Source of the DNA: Roseivirga thermotolerans
GTDB taxonomy: Bacteria > Bacteroidota > Bacteroidia > Cytophagales > Cyclobacteriaceae
Reading direction: 5' to 3'
Assembly: GCF_014653175.1 (NCBI RefSeq)
Contig: NZ_BNAG01000002.1
Span: 310,001-374,000, forward strand
DNA: 64,000 bases
A program made the translations under genes and the position numbers. The notes below the pieces were generated by a model, which ran no database searches, had not been told where the DNA came from, and saw only the letters and a program-made list of their open reading frames with translations. Shown piece after piece: positions 17,536-26,284 of the stretch (position 1 is the first letter of the stretch; each line of letters begins with the position of its first letter).

Positions 17536-17633
17536 ACAGAACGATTTTGAACTAAAGATAGTGAAGAAGCATTCACTCAGAAATAGATTACTTTTTATTG
17601 GACGGATTACTTTTTAGATCACTAATTTCAACT

Positions 17634-18809
17634 ATGCTTTCAAACAAAGATATTGCCAGACTCAGAGCCGAAACGGACGGTGTACAACATGTAATACACT
17701 TCAATAATGCCGGCAGTGCCTTACCTCCCAATGTGGTACGAGATACGGTTATTGACTATTGGAAACAGGAGTCTCTGCTTGGGGGCTACGAAATTCAGGC
17801 GCAAAGAGCGAATGAGTTAGATGAAACTTATTATTCGCTGGCCAGGCTCATTAATGCGCAGAAAGAAGAAATAGCCATTGTGGAAAATGCCACCTCTGCG
17901 TGGAATGCGGCCTTCCAGGCCATAGATTGGCAAGAGGGCGATGAAATAATTTGTAACCGGCCAGACTATGCCAGCAACTACCTGGCCTATTTACATCACC
18001 CCAAAAAACCAAAGGTTAAAGTAATTCCAACCACCGCTTCTGGCGATGAAGATCTGGAGGCCTTTGAGAAAATGATCAACTCCCGCACCAAACTGGTGTC
18101 CATTACCCATATTCCAACCAATTCAGGCCATGTGGCTCCGGCTGAGCAAATCGGATCAATCTGTCGCTCCCGAAACATTCTCTTTTTGCTAGATGCCTGC
18201 CAGTCGGTGGGTCAGTATCCAGTAGACGTGGAAAAAATAAAGTGCGATATGCTTTCTGCTACCGGCAGAAAATACCTGAGGGCTCCAAGAGGTACCGGTT
18301 TCTTATATGTGAGAAAAGAAATATTACCGCAGCTCACACCTTATGTGGTAGACCTTCATTCAGCCACCTGGACAGGAGAGCAAACGTATACCATTCGCAC
18401 CGATGCGCGCAAATTCGAAAACTGGGAAGGGAACAGGGCCAACCAACTAGGGTTAAAGGCAGCAGCCGACTATGCCCATGCCATAGGACTTGAGGCTATA
18501 TGGCACCGTATTCAGGCATTGGCCCTTGAAGTACGCAAAGGCTTTAGACAAATGCCTCACGTACATTGTCATGATGAAGGCAGCCTGCTGGCCGGAATAG
18601 TTTCATTTACAGTCTCAGGCCATAGTGCTGCCCAGGTTCAGCAATACCTTTTAAAAGAAGGGATAAATGTGAGCTGGAACGGAACCCCCAATACCTATCT
18701 GGACATGACCGCAAAGGGGCTTTCGGAAATAGTAAGGGTCTGTGTGCACTATTATAACACCGAAGAAGAAGTGAGCAAGCTGTTGGAGCTACTGCAAAAG
18801 TTGAAATAG
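17634..18809 (+). CDS. PLP-dependent class V aminotransferase-fold enzyme
   Basis: The product has 391 residues from the ATG at 17634. An in-frame ATG at 17598 would add 12 residues with no homologous look. It has the cysteine-desulfurase/isopenicillin-epimerase-like fold. Asp187 in LLDACQS pairs with the PLP ring nitrogen and Lys213 in SATGRKYLRAP forms the Schiff base. HIPTNSGHVAP near 159 and GNRANQLGLKAA near 273 fit the family. No catalytic Cys loop of NifS type is evident, so epimerase, lyase or aminotransferase activity are all possible. It is monocistronic with a strong terminator. Confidence 0.88.
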   Translation: MLSNKDIARLRAETDGVQHVIHFNNAGSALPPNVVRDTVIDYWKQESLLGGYEIQAQRANELDETYYSLARLINAQKEEIAIVENATSAWNAAFQAIDWQEGDEIICNRPDYASNYLAYLHHPKKPKVKVIPTTASGDEDLEAFEKMINSRTKLVSITHIPTNSGHVAPAEQIGSICRSRNILFLLDACQSVGQYPVDVEKIKCDMLSATGRKYLRAPRGTGFLYVRKEILPQLTPYVVDLHSATWTGEQTYTIRTDARKFENWEGNRANQLGLKAAADYAHAIGLEAIWHRIQALALEVRKGFRQMPHVHCHDEGSLLAGIVSFTVSGHSAAQVQQYLLKEGINVSWNGTPNTYLDMTAKGLSEIVRVCVHYYNTEEEVSKLLELLQKLK

Positions 18810-18881
18810 AATTTTACTATTTGTAAATCATTAGTGTTGACAAATATTCAAGTCAATACGTTAATAAAATTTAATCTATTG

Positions 18882-18911
18882 AAGCCTTCTTTTTGTAAAG
18901 AAGGCTTTTCT
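18882..18911 (+). terminator. Rho-independent terminator
   Basis: AAGCCTTCTTT (18882-18892) and AAAGAAGGCTT (18897-18907) form a perfect 11-bp stem with a 4-nt loop and T tail, 73 bases after the PLP enzyme gene. Confidence 0.88.
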
Positions 18912-19054
18912 ATTGGTTGTAATAATCTGTTTTTCAGTATTTTATTTATTAACTCTAAGTAAAGAGAGTTACCCTTTCATTAAACAATTCCCCAAGGATT
19001 TTCTCGAAGAATTCTCTTAGTAATTTTACCTATATGAACTATTTGGCCACCCAT

Positions 19055-19630
19055 TCAGTCGCCTGAGTTCATGAAGTAAGTCTTGAACAATATGGCGCTC
19101 TGGTCGCCTGGGTTTTTAAGAGAATGAGGAATCTGTCCATTAAAATAAAGTGTGTCTCCCTGCTTCAGATGAACTTCTTCATCGAGAAGGCCATAGATAA
19201 TTTCGCCTTCGAGCATATATACCAGTTCGTACGAATCGTTGGCCAGTGGTTTTCGAAAAACTCCAGGTTGTACTGTTACCGTAACCACTTTGACCGGATG
19301 GTTGTGAATAATCTGAGACATCAACTTTTCATAGGTCAGCCCTTTAGAGTCGTAGCGAAGTTCAATTTCTCCTTCACCCTTGCGAATAATGGTATATGAA
19401 CTTTCAGGCTCATTATCTACCGGTTTCACCAGTTCGGAGAGAGGTTCTTCCAGAGCTTCCGAAATTTTATACAAAACAGGCAGGGAAGGCATGGTTCGAA
19501 AGTTTTCAATTTTTGAAAGCAATCCGGCCGTTATGCCGCTCTTTCTGGCCACCTCGGCAAGGCTCAGCCCTTTTTCCTTTCGTACGTTCCGAAGCTTTTT
19601 GCCAATGGCGCTCAATATATCCGATTTCAT
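19055..19630 (-). CDS. XRE-family regulator with C-terminal cupin domain
   Basis: The product has 191 residues. Residues 10-65 are a helix-turn-helix of XRE type (GLSLAEVARKSGITAGLLSK, then SLPVLYKISEAL). Residues ~115-190 are a cupin barrel (YELVYMLEGEIIYGLLDEEV; KQGDTLYFNGQIPHSLKNPG), a small-ligand sensor. Regulators of this build commonly control catabolic or amine/phosphonate operons. It is divergent from the phosphonatase-like gene with 68 bases between starts, so it probably regulates that locus (inference). Confidence 0.92.
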   Translation of the reverse strand: MKSDILSAIGKKLRNVRKEKGLSLAEVARKSGITAGLLSKIENFRTMPSLPVLYKISEALEEPLSELVKPVDNEPESSYTIIRKGEGEIELRYDSKGLTYEKLMSQIIHNHPVKVVTVTVQPGVFRKPLANDSYELVYMLEGEIIYGLLDEEVHLKQGDTLYFNGQIPHSLKNPGDQSAILFKTYFMNSGD

Positions 19631-19698
19631 ACAATACCCTTTTGGAATTTTTAAATGTAAGCAAAGGCATGAATTACATGCCCAAACCAGTGTAAAGA

Positions 19699-20391
19699 AT
19701 GATTAAAGAAAATATAAAGATGGCGGTCTTCGATATGGCCGGTACTACCATAGACGAACAGAAAACAGTGTACCGCAGTGTGGGTGAGGCATTGGCTGAA
19801 TTTGGTTTTGAGTACTCGTTGGAAACCATTGTGCATAAAATTGGAGGCATGAATAAGCGAGAGGGTATTGCCCTGCTCATGAGAGAGAGTGGAGAGGCCA
19901 TTACCGAAGAAGCTGTAGAGGTAGTTTTCAGGCTCTTTAAAAAGAATGTAGAGGCGGCCTATGAGAGTGCTCGTGGGTTAAAGGAGATGAAGGGAGCCTC
20001 CGCTTTGTTTTCTTACCTAAAATCTAACCACATAAAGGTAGTACTCGACACGGGCTACCACCGGTCTACGGCCGACTTACTCATTGATAAAATGGGATGG
20101 GAAGATCAAGACCTTATAGATTTTTCGGTGACTTCAGATGAGGTCGAAGAAGGGCGTCCGCAACCCCACATGATTCGTTTGGCAATGGAGGCTTTGGGAG
20201 TTGAAAACCCGCAAACCATTATGAAAGTGGGCGATACCCAGTCCGATATTGACGAAGGAAGGAATGCAGGTTGTGGGATTATCGTAGGCATTAGTTCCGA
20301 CCAGTACACCCGCGAGCAACTACTCAGTATGGGAGCTACTCATGCCATCGACCAGTTGAGCGAAATCATCCAAATACTCGAGGCCCAATGA
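19699..20391 (+). CDS. Phosphonatase-like HAD hydrolase (TIGR03351 type)
   Basis: The product has 230 residues. The nucleophile is Asp12 in VFDMAGTTID, the phosphonatase-like variant of the HAD DxDxT motif. A cap domain follows. Lys53 (GGMNKREG) falls where true phosphonoacetaldehyde hydrolase carries its Schiff-base lysine. LDTGYH is motif II and KVGDTQSDIDEGRNAG motif IV. It would cleave a C-P or C-O-P bond in a small phosphonate or phosphate. It overlaps the next gene by 4 bases (ATGA). Neighbours DUF5690 and a TIGR03364-type oxidase support a phosphonate role. Confidence 0.9.
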   Translation: MIKENIKMAVFDMAGTTIDEQKTVYRSVGEALAEFGFEYSLETIVHKIGGMNKREGIALLMRESGEAITEEAVEVVFRLFKKNVEAAYESARGLKEMKGASALFSYLKSNHIKVVLDTGYHRSTADLLIDKMGWEDQDLIDFSVTSDEVEEGRPQPHMIRLAMEALGVENPQTIMKVGDTQSDIDEGRNAGCGIIVGISSDQYTREQLLSMGATHAIDQLSEIIQILEAQ

Positions 20392-21689
20392 GTCCACTGA
20401 AAGCATACCTTCTAAAGTCGGACCACCGTGTGGTAGCATTGGTGGGAGCAGTAGCTGCCTTTGGTACATACTCATGCATGTATGCTTTCAGAAAACCATT
20501 CACTGCAGCTACCTATGCCGATATGGAGTGGCTAGGTATTGACTATAAAATATGGCTTATTTTTGCCCAGACTATTGGTTATACACTCTCTAAGTTCTAT
20601 GGTATTCGTTTTATCGCTGAACGTGGAGACAAAGGCAGAGCCAGACAAATTCTATGGCTCATAGCTCTTAGTTGGCTGGCTTTACTGCTTTTTCCTTTGG
20701 TTCCGAAGCCGGCCAATATGATCTTACTCCTTGTCAATGGCTTTCCGTTAGGCATGGTCTGGGGGCTGGTGTTCAGTTATCTGGAGGGTAGAAGAGCTAC
20801 TGAGCTTATGGGGGCCTTTCTTGGGGTTAGCTTTATTTTTTCATCGGGATTAGTAAAGACTGTTGGTGCCCATTTGATGGTCGACTATAGTGTTTCAGCC
20901 TGGTGGATGCCCTTTTTTACCGGGCTTGTTTTTGTGGTTCCGCTTCTTGCATTTGTCTGGCTGCTTGACCAGATACCTCCACCAAACCCGGAAGACGTGC
21001 GCCTGAGAAACAAGCGTGAATCAATGGCCAGGCCCGAAAGAAGAAGCTTCTTCTGGCAATATGTCAGCGGCATTTTATTACTGGTAGTGGCCTATGTTTT
21101 TTTAACCCTCTTGCGCGATGTGCGCGACAATTTTGTGGCTAATATTTGGGTGGAACAAGGCTATGGGGAGCAGCCCGGAATATTCACTCAAACCGAAGTG
21201 CCCGTAGCACTGGGTGTATTGCTCATCATTGGGTTACTGGTACTGGTCAAGAATAATCTTCGGGCATTCATGCTCAATCATTGGCTCATAGGAATAGGCT
21301 TTGCCATTATTTGCTTAAGCACCTATGCCTTTTCTGCGCAGCGGTTAGAAGCTTTGCCCTGGATGATGCTTGTAGGTTTTGGGTTGTATCTGGCCTATGT
21401 CCCCTTCAACTGCGTCATTTTCGATCGGTTCATGTCCACCTTTAAGCATAAAGGCAATGCCGGTTTTCTGATGTACGTAGCCGATAGCTTTGGCTACCTG
21501 GGGAGTATGGGCTTTTTGTTTTACAAAGAACTGGCAGGTTTTGGAGAAATGTCGTGGACACTGTTTTTCCAGCAATCCCTTCTGGTAATCTCAGTTTTTG
21601 GATTGGCTGTGACCACAGCCGCGGCCATATATTTTAAAAGAAAGTATCACGGTCAGGTGTTGCAAAGCGCGCAGTTGGCATTGAATTGA
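20388..21689 (+). CDS. DUF5690-type MFS-like membrane transporter
   Basis: The product has 433 residues with about twelve hydrophobic helices, beginning VVALVGAVAAFGTYSCMYAF and ending SLLVISVFGLAVTTAAAIYF. The layout is like the major facilitator superfamily. I recognise it as the DUF5690 group that accompanies phosphonatase-like enzymes in Bacteroidota. A likely role is inner-membrane uptake of the phosphonate or amine substrate (inference from context). It is translationally coupled to the HAD gene upstream, and the oxidase gene starts 5 bases downstream. Confidence 0.85.
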   Translation: MSPLKAYLLKSDHRVVALVGAVAAFGTYSCMYAFRKPFTAATYADMEWLGIDYKIWLIFAQTIGYTLSKFYGIRFIAERGDKGRARQILWLIALSWLALLLFPLVPKPANMILLLVNGFPLGMVWGLVFSYLEGRRATELMGAFLGVSFIFSSGLVKTVGAHLMVDYSVSAWWMPFFTGLVFVVPLLAFVWLLDQIPPPNPEDVRLRNKRESMARPERRSFFWQYVSGILLLVVAYVFLTLLRDVRDNFVANIWVEQGYGEQPGIFTQTEVPVALGVLLIIGLLVLVKNNLRAFMLNHWLIGIGFAIICLSTYAFSAQRLEALPWMMLVGFGLYLAYVPFNCVIFDRFMSTFKHKGNAGFLMYVADSFGYLGSMGFLFYKELAGFGEMSWTLFFQQSLLVISVFGLAVTTAAAIYFKRKYHGQVLQSAQLALN

Positions 21690-21694
21690 AATAA

Positions 21695-22804
21695 ATGAAA
21701 AAGAGAGCAATTGTAATAGGAGCCGGCATAGTTGGTTTGGCAACGGCCAGAAAACTGGCACAGAAAGGGTATGCCGTTGAGGTGCTGGAAAGAGGAGAAA
21801 GAGCACAAGGTGCCTCTATTCGCAATTTTGGAATGATATGGCCTATTGGCCAACCCAAAGGAAAACTGTACGAGCGTGCATTGCGCTCTCGCAGCATATG
21901 GAAGGAATTGGCCGAGAAGGCCGGAATTTGGTATGGAGAAGTAGGAAGCTTGCACCTGGCCCATCGGCAAGAAGAACAGGCTGTACTCGAAGAGTTTGTA
22001 GATCAAAACCCTCAGTACACCTTGTTAAGTCCATCGGCTGTCCGTTCCGAGGCAGTTGTCAAAGAAGGGTTAAGAGTGGCACTTTGGAGTAATGAGGAGC
22101 TAATTGTAGACCCAAGAGAAGCCATAGCCCGGTTGCCCCATTACCTCAATGAACAGCTTGGTGTGAAGTTCCGGTGGAACACTACAGCCGTGGAAGTGAG
22201 CCATCCCTATGTGAAAACTGCTAAAGGAGATAAGCTTGAGGCTGATGTGATTGTAGTATGTAACGGAGCCGATTTTGAAACACTATATCCGGAGCGCTTT
22301 GCAGAACTGGCCATTACAAAGTGCAAGCTTCAAATGATGCGCCTGAGGGCACAACCCGATAACTGGTCCATTGGCCCTGCCTTATGTGGTGGACTGACCC
22401 TCGTTCACTACGAAGCCTTTAAGGGGGTAGCTTCGCATGCAGCACTTAAAGCCTACTTTCAGCAGCATCATTCCGAATACCTCAAATGGGGACTCAATGT
22501 AATGGTCTCTCAGAATGGTCATGGAGAGCTTACTGTTGGCGATTCGCACGAATATGGCCGGCAATTGAGCCCTTTTAATCAGGAATTTATAGATCAGATG
22601 ATTTTGGACTATCTGGCCTCTTTTGCTCAGTTCAAAGATTGGTCAATAGGCTCACGGTGGATGGGGATTTACCCTAAAATGACTAACGGAGCCACCGAAA
22701 TAGTAGAGAGCCCTGAACCAGGGGTGAGCATAATCAACGGTCTTGGTGGAGCCGGCATGACCCTGTCGTTCGGTTTAACTGAGGAAGTATTGGAAAACTT
22801 GTAA
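21695..22804 (+). CDS. FAD-dependent oxidoreductase of the TIGR03364 (phosphonate-associated) type
   Basis: A 369-residue DAO-fold flavoenzyme. GAGIVGLATARKLAQKGY near residue 8 binds FAD, followed by the acidic VLERGE. GASIRNFGMIWP near 40 is the substrate-side loop of this group, and GLGGAGMTLSFGLTEEV is the C-terminal FAD motif. This family is known to co-occur with phosphonatase-like HAD enzymes and is thought to oxidatively deaminate aminophosphonates, some members acting on N-alkylated 2-aminoethylphosphonate. The exact substrate here is not determined. It is the last gene of the three-gene operon, followed by a terminator. Confidence 0.9.
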   Translation: MKKRAIVIGAGIVGLATARKLAQKGYAVEVLERGERAQGASIRNFGMIWPIGQPKGKLYERALRSRSIWKELAEKAGIWYGEVGSLHLAHRQEEQAVLEEFVDQNPQYTLLSPSAVRSEAVVKEGLRVALWSNEELIVDPREAIARLPHYLNEQLGVKFRWNTTAVEVSHPYVKTAKGDKLEADVIVVCNGADFETLYPERFAELAITKCKLQMMRLRAQPDNWSIGPALCGGLTLVHYEAFKGVASHAALKAYFQQHHSEYLKWGLNVMVSQNGHGELTVGDSHEYGRQLSPFNQEFIDQMILDYLASFAQFKDWSIGSRWMGIYPKMTNGATEIVESPEPGVSIINGLGGAGMTLSFGLTEEVLENL

Positions 22805-22867
22805 TGATGAGACGAAAAAAAACTCAGCTGCCTATGAATAGAAACTTCTACTGATATAAAACAAAGA

Positions 22868-22893
22868 AGTGCCCCTGCAGGCACTCCATTTTT
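22868..22893 (+). terminator. Rho-independent terminator after the phosphonate operon
   Basis: AGTGCC (22868-22873) pairs with GGCACT (22880-22885) around CCTGCA, followed by CCATTTTT. Confidence 0.65.
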
Positions 22894-22899
22894 CGCATT

Positions 22900-22938
22900 C
22901 CGAGTCTGAATCTTCTTGGCGGAAACCTCAGACTTCGG
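22900..22938 (+). promoter_or_regulatory. Long imperfect hairpin ahead of the SusC gene
   Basis: CCGA-GTCTGA (22900-22909) can pair with TCAGAC-T-TCGG (22928-22938), one base bulged, around an 18-nt loop. It has no T tail. It lies 56 bases before the SusC start, so it is either part of the leader RNA or a protein-binding site. No promoter boxes were recognised with confidence. Confidence 0.35.
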
Positions 22939-22993
22939 CTAACAAAAATTTACTAAAGCAACCAAAAGACAACTTTAATAAACGTTCAAATTT

Positions 22994-25900
22994 ATGAAAA
23001 AAAGTGCTAACAGGCCTTTGCCCGCTGGGCCTTGGCTTACTCTTCTGGCAGTGGCAATAGGGCTCTTTATTCGCCCAACTGCACAGGCCAATATAGCTTT
23101 TCCACAATCGGGAGGAGCAGAAAAAACCATCACAGGAACCGTAACCGATGAAGCAACCAATCAGCCGTTTCCATTTGTAACAGTTTCAGTAAAAGGTTCT
23201 ACTGTAGGAATGGTTACCGATGCCAATGGTAAGTACTCGCTTCGAGTACCGGCCGATGCTAAAACACTCGTGTTTTCATTTGTAGGCTACGTGCCGGTAG
23301 AAGAAACTATTGGTACCCGCACAGTAATTAATGTATCGCTCAAAGAACAGGTAACCTCACTGCAAGAAGTGGTTGTTACGGCTCTTGGGGTAGAACGCGA
23401 ATCCAAAGCCCTGGGCTACTCTGTTCAGGAAATCCAGGGCGATGAAATGACGGAGGCTCGGGAAACCAATATGGTCAATGCCTTGAGTGGAAAAGTAGCC
23501 GGAGTACAGGTTACCGGTTCAGGTACTTCCATTGGAGGTTCTGCCAGGGTAATTATTCGTGGAGAATCTTCTCTTAACATCAATGCCAACCAACCGTTGT
23601 TTGTGGTCGATGGAGTACCTATAAGCAACAATGTGAGCGGCTCTTCCGGAAGCGGCAATCTGGAGGTAGATTATGGCAACTCAGCCGGAGAAATTAACCC
23701 GGACGATATTGCCTCAGTTTCCGTATTAAAAGGACCGGCAGCCGCAGCTCTTTATGGATCCAGAGCAGCCAACGGAGCCATACTCATCACCACTAAATCG
23801 GGTAAAGGCCGCAGAGGCCTTGGGGTTACTCTCAATTCCAATGTAAGCTTTGAAAATCCATTGCGCCTGCCGGAGTGGCAAGATGTATACGGCCAGGGAA
23901 ACAACGGGCAGTTTGCTTTTGTAGACGGGTCTGGCTCAGGAATAGCCGATGGTGTAGATGAAAGTTGGGGTCCCAGAATGGACGGGCGACTAATTCCTCA
24001 GTTTGATTCGCCCAGAAATGTGGATGGTTACAGGGGAGGAGATTTGAATGCCCCGGCCGGAAGCTCAATTATTCCAACCCCTTGGGTGAGTAATCCGGAC
24101 AATGTGAGCGACTTTTTTGAAACAGGAGTCACCCTATCCAACAACATAAGCGTTACTTCGGCCAGCGAGTTTGGCAATGTGCGATTCTCTTACACCAATC
24201 TGGACCAAAAGGGAATGGTACCCAATACGGATTTGCGAAGAAACACTGTTTCTTTAAAAACCGACCTTAACCTGACCGAGAAACTCAAGTTTAATGCCTC
24301 TGTAAACTATGTAAATTCACAAAGTGACAATCGCCCAGCCATAAGCTATGGTACCGAAAGCTTAATGTATCTGTGGATTTGGTACGGTAGACAAATCAAT
24401 ACCAAAAACCTTCGCAACTACTGGATGCCGGGGTTGGAAGGTCAGCAGCAGTTTAATTACAACTACAACTACCACGATAACCCTTACTTTACTACCTACG
24501 AGAACACCAACGGTCAGAATAAAAACCGAATGTTTGGTACAGTATCGGCAAGCTATCAGTTTACCGATGAGCTCAGTCTAATGTTCCGCACCGGAATAGA
24601 CTTCTACAACGAACTGCGAGATAGAAGAAGGGCCTTCAGCACCCAGCGCTTTCCAAAGGGTATGTACCGAGAAGACAAGCTGTTCTTCTATGAGCAAAAC
24701 ACCGATTTCCTATTGACTTACAGCAAAGAGTTGAATCCGGATTTTGAATTTACCGTGTCAGTTGGAGGTAACCAGATGAGACAAACCAATAACTACAATG
24801 AAACGGTTGCTCCTCAGCTGTTAATTCCGGGTATCTACAACTTCTCCAACTCGGCCGTAAACCTTCAGGTAGAACAATATGATCAGGAAAAGAAAATCAA
24901 TTCAATATATGGCTACGGACAGTTTGCCTATAAAAACATGATTTTCCTGGATGTTACAGGTCGAAACGACTGGTCTTCTACCTTGCCGGTAAACAACAAT
25001 AGCTATTTCTACCCTTCAGCCACTCTTAGTGCAGCTCTCAGCGATATTTTCTTGTTGCCAAGCTTTATCTCTTTTGCTAAAGTGCGGCTTGCATATGCCG
25101 AGGTGGGGAACGATACCAACCCATATAGCCTTTCCAATGTTTATAACTCCAGCACACCATGGGGTGGTACCCAAGCCAAGTCAGAGTCTTCTACACTGGC
25201 CAACAGTGAGTTGAAGCCCGAAAGGACCAATTCGTATGAGCTTGGAGCCGATCTGAGGCTATTTGCCGGCCGATTGGGCGTGGACTTTACCTACTACGAC
25301 AATCGCACCAAAGATCAGATTATTCCCATTACACTCGACATTGCCACAGGCTATAGCAGCCGCATTATTAATGCCGGTGAAATTCAGAATAGCGGAATTG
25401 AGCTAATGGTTTACGGTACACCACTGGAAAATGCCAGCGGATTGAAGTGGGATGCCTCCGTGAACTTTACCCGCAATAGGTCTAAGGTAATTGAGCTCGA
25501 TGAAAGTGTGGATGCTTACACGCTAACAGCGAGAAATGGAGCCTACATACAGGCTAGAGAAGGAGAGCGAATGGGCGACATTTACGGAGTTGGCTTTGCC
25601 AGAGTAGAAGACAAAAACAGTCCGTACTATGGCCAGATTATACATTCAGCCGAAGGAACTCCTTTGAGAGGCTCAGAATTGGTGAAACAAGGCAACTATA
25701 ACCCGGATTGGATGATGGGCATTCAAAACAGTCTGTCTTATAAAAATCTTTCCCTGGGCTTTTTGTTCGACATACGCTATGGCGGCATTGTGGTATCGCG
25801 TACCAAAACGATTGGTAGCACATCCGGTCAGTTAAAAGAAACTCTTTACGGACGCGAAAACGGATATGACCTAACCGAAGAAGGTAATGGCATAGTCTCC

Positions 25901-26263
25901 CCCGGAGTTATTCAGAATGAAGACGGCTCATATTCTCCCAACACGGTGAAGATCAGTTCCAGAAACTGGCACAATCGCTACTATGAGAGAAACAACGTGG
26001 AGGCTGCCAAATACGATGCCTCTTACGTAAAACTGAGAGAGGTGAGGGTGAGTTACAACCTGCCTGTTAGCTGGTTCCAAAACAGCTTCATTCAGTCTGT
26101 TAGAGCTTCTGTGGTGGGCAGAAATCTGGCCCTTTGGACAGAAAACCCTCACTTCGACCCGGATGTTATGGCCATGAGTGGAGGAACCCTGCAGCCGGGT
26201 ATCGAAAACATGGCTTATCCATCAGCCAGAAGCATAGGCTTCAACCTTAATATCAAATTTTAA
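22994..26263 (+). CDS. SusC/RagA-family TonB-dependent outer membrane transporter
   Basis: The product has 1089 residues. A signal peptide is followed by a carboxypeptidase-like regulatory beta domain (ITGTVTDEATNQPFPFVTVS; LVFSFVGYVP). A TonB-box-like segment ends LQEVVVTALGVERES, then comes the plug (VAGVQVTGSGTSIGGSARVI; LKGPAAAALYGSRAANGAI) and a 22-strand-type barrel closing RSIGFNLNIKF. SusC forms a lidded channel with SusD for energised import of bulky nutrients. The neighbours here are phosphonate and phosphatase genes, not glycoside hydrolases, so a phosphorus-containing substrate is likely (inference). Confidence 0.95.
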   Translation: MKKSANRPLPAGPWLTLLAVAIGLFIRPTAQANIAFPQSGGAEKTITGTVTDEATNQPFPFVTVSVKGSTVGMVTDANGKYSLRVPADAKTLVFSFVGYVPVEETIGTRTVINVSLKEQVTSLQEVVVTALGVERESKALGYSVQEIQGDEMTEARETNMVNALSGKVAGVQVTGSGTSIGGSARVIIRGESSLNINANQPLFVVDGVPISNNVSGSSGSGNLEVDYGNSAGEINPDDIASVSVLKGPAAAALYGSRAANGAILITTKSGKGRRGLGVTLNSNVSFENPLRLPEWQDVYGQGNNGQFAFVDGSGSGIADGVDESWGPRMDGRLIPQFDSPRNVDGYRGGDLNAPAGSSIIPTPWVSNPDNVSDFFETGVTLSNNISVTSASEFGNVRFSYTNLDQKGMVPNTDLRRNTVSLKTDLNLTEKLKFNASVNYVNSQSDNRPAISYGTESLMYLWIWYGRQINTKNLRNYWMPGLEGQQQFNYNYNYHDNPYFTTYENTNGQNKNRMFGTVSASYQFTDELSLMFRTGIDFYNELRDRRRAFSTQRFPKGMYREDKLFFYEQNTDFLLTYSKELNPDFEFTVSVGGNQMRQTNNYNETVAPQLLIPGIYNFSNSAVNLQVEQYDQEKKINSIYGYGQFAYKNMIFLDVTGRNDWSSTLPVNNNSYFYPSATLSAALSDIFLLPSFISFAKVRLAYAEVGNDTNPYSLSNVYNSSTPWGGTQAKSESSTLANSELKPERTNSYELGADLRLFAGRLGVDFTYYDNRTKDQIIPITLDIATGYSSRIINAGEIQNSGIELMVYGTPLENASGLKWDASVNFTRNRSKVIELDESVDAYTLTARNGAYIQAREGERMGDIYGVGFARVEDKNSPYYGQIIHSAEGTPLRGSELVKQGNYNPDWMMGIQNSLSYKNLSLGFLFDIRYGGIVVSRTKTIGSTSGQLKETLYGRENGYDLTEEGNGIVSPGVIQNEDGSYSPNTVKISSRNWHNRYYERNNVEAAKYDASYVKLREVRVSYNLPVSWFQNSFIQSVRASVVGRNLALWTENPHFDPDVMAMSGGTLQPGIENMAYPSARSIGFNLNIKF

Positions 26264-26284
26264 GACCTTTTAAAAACTACTGAA

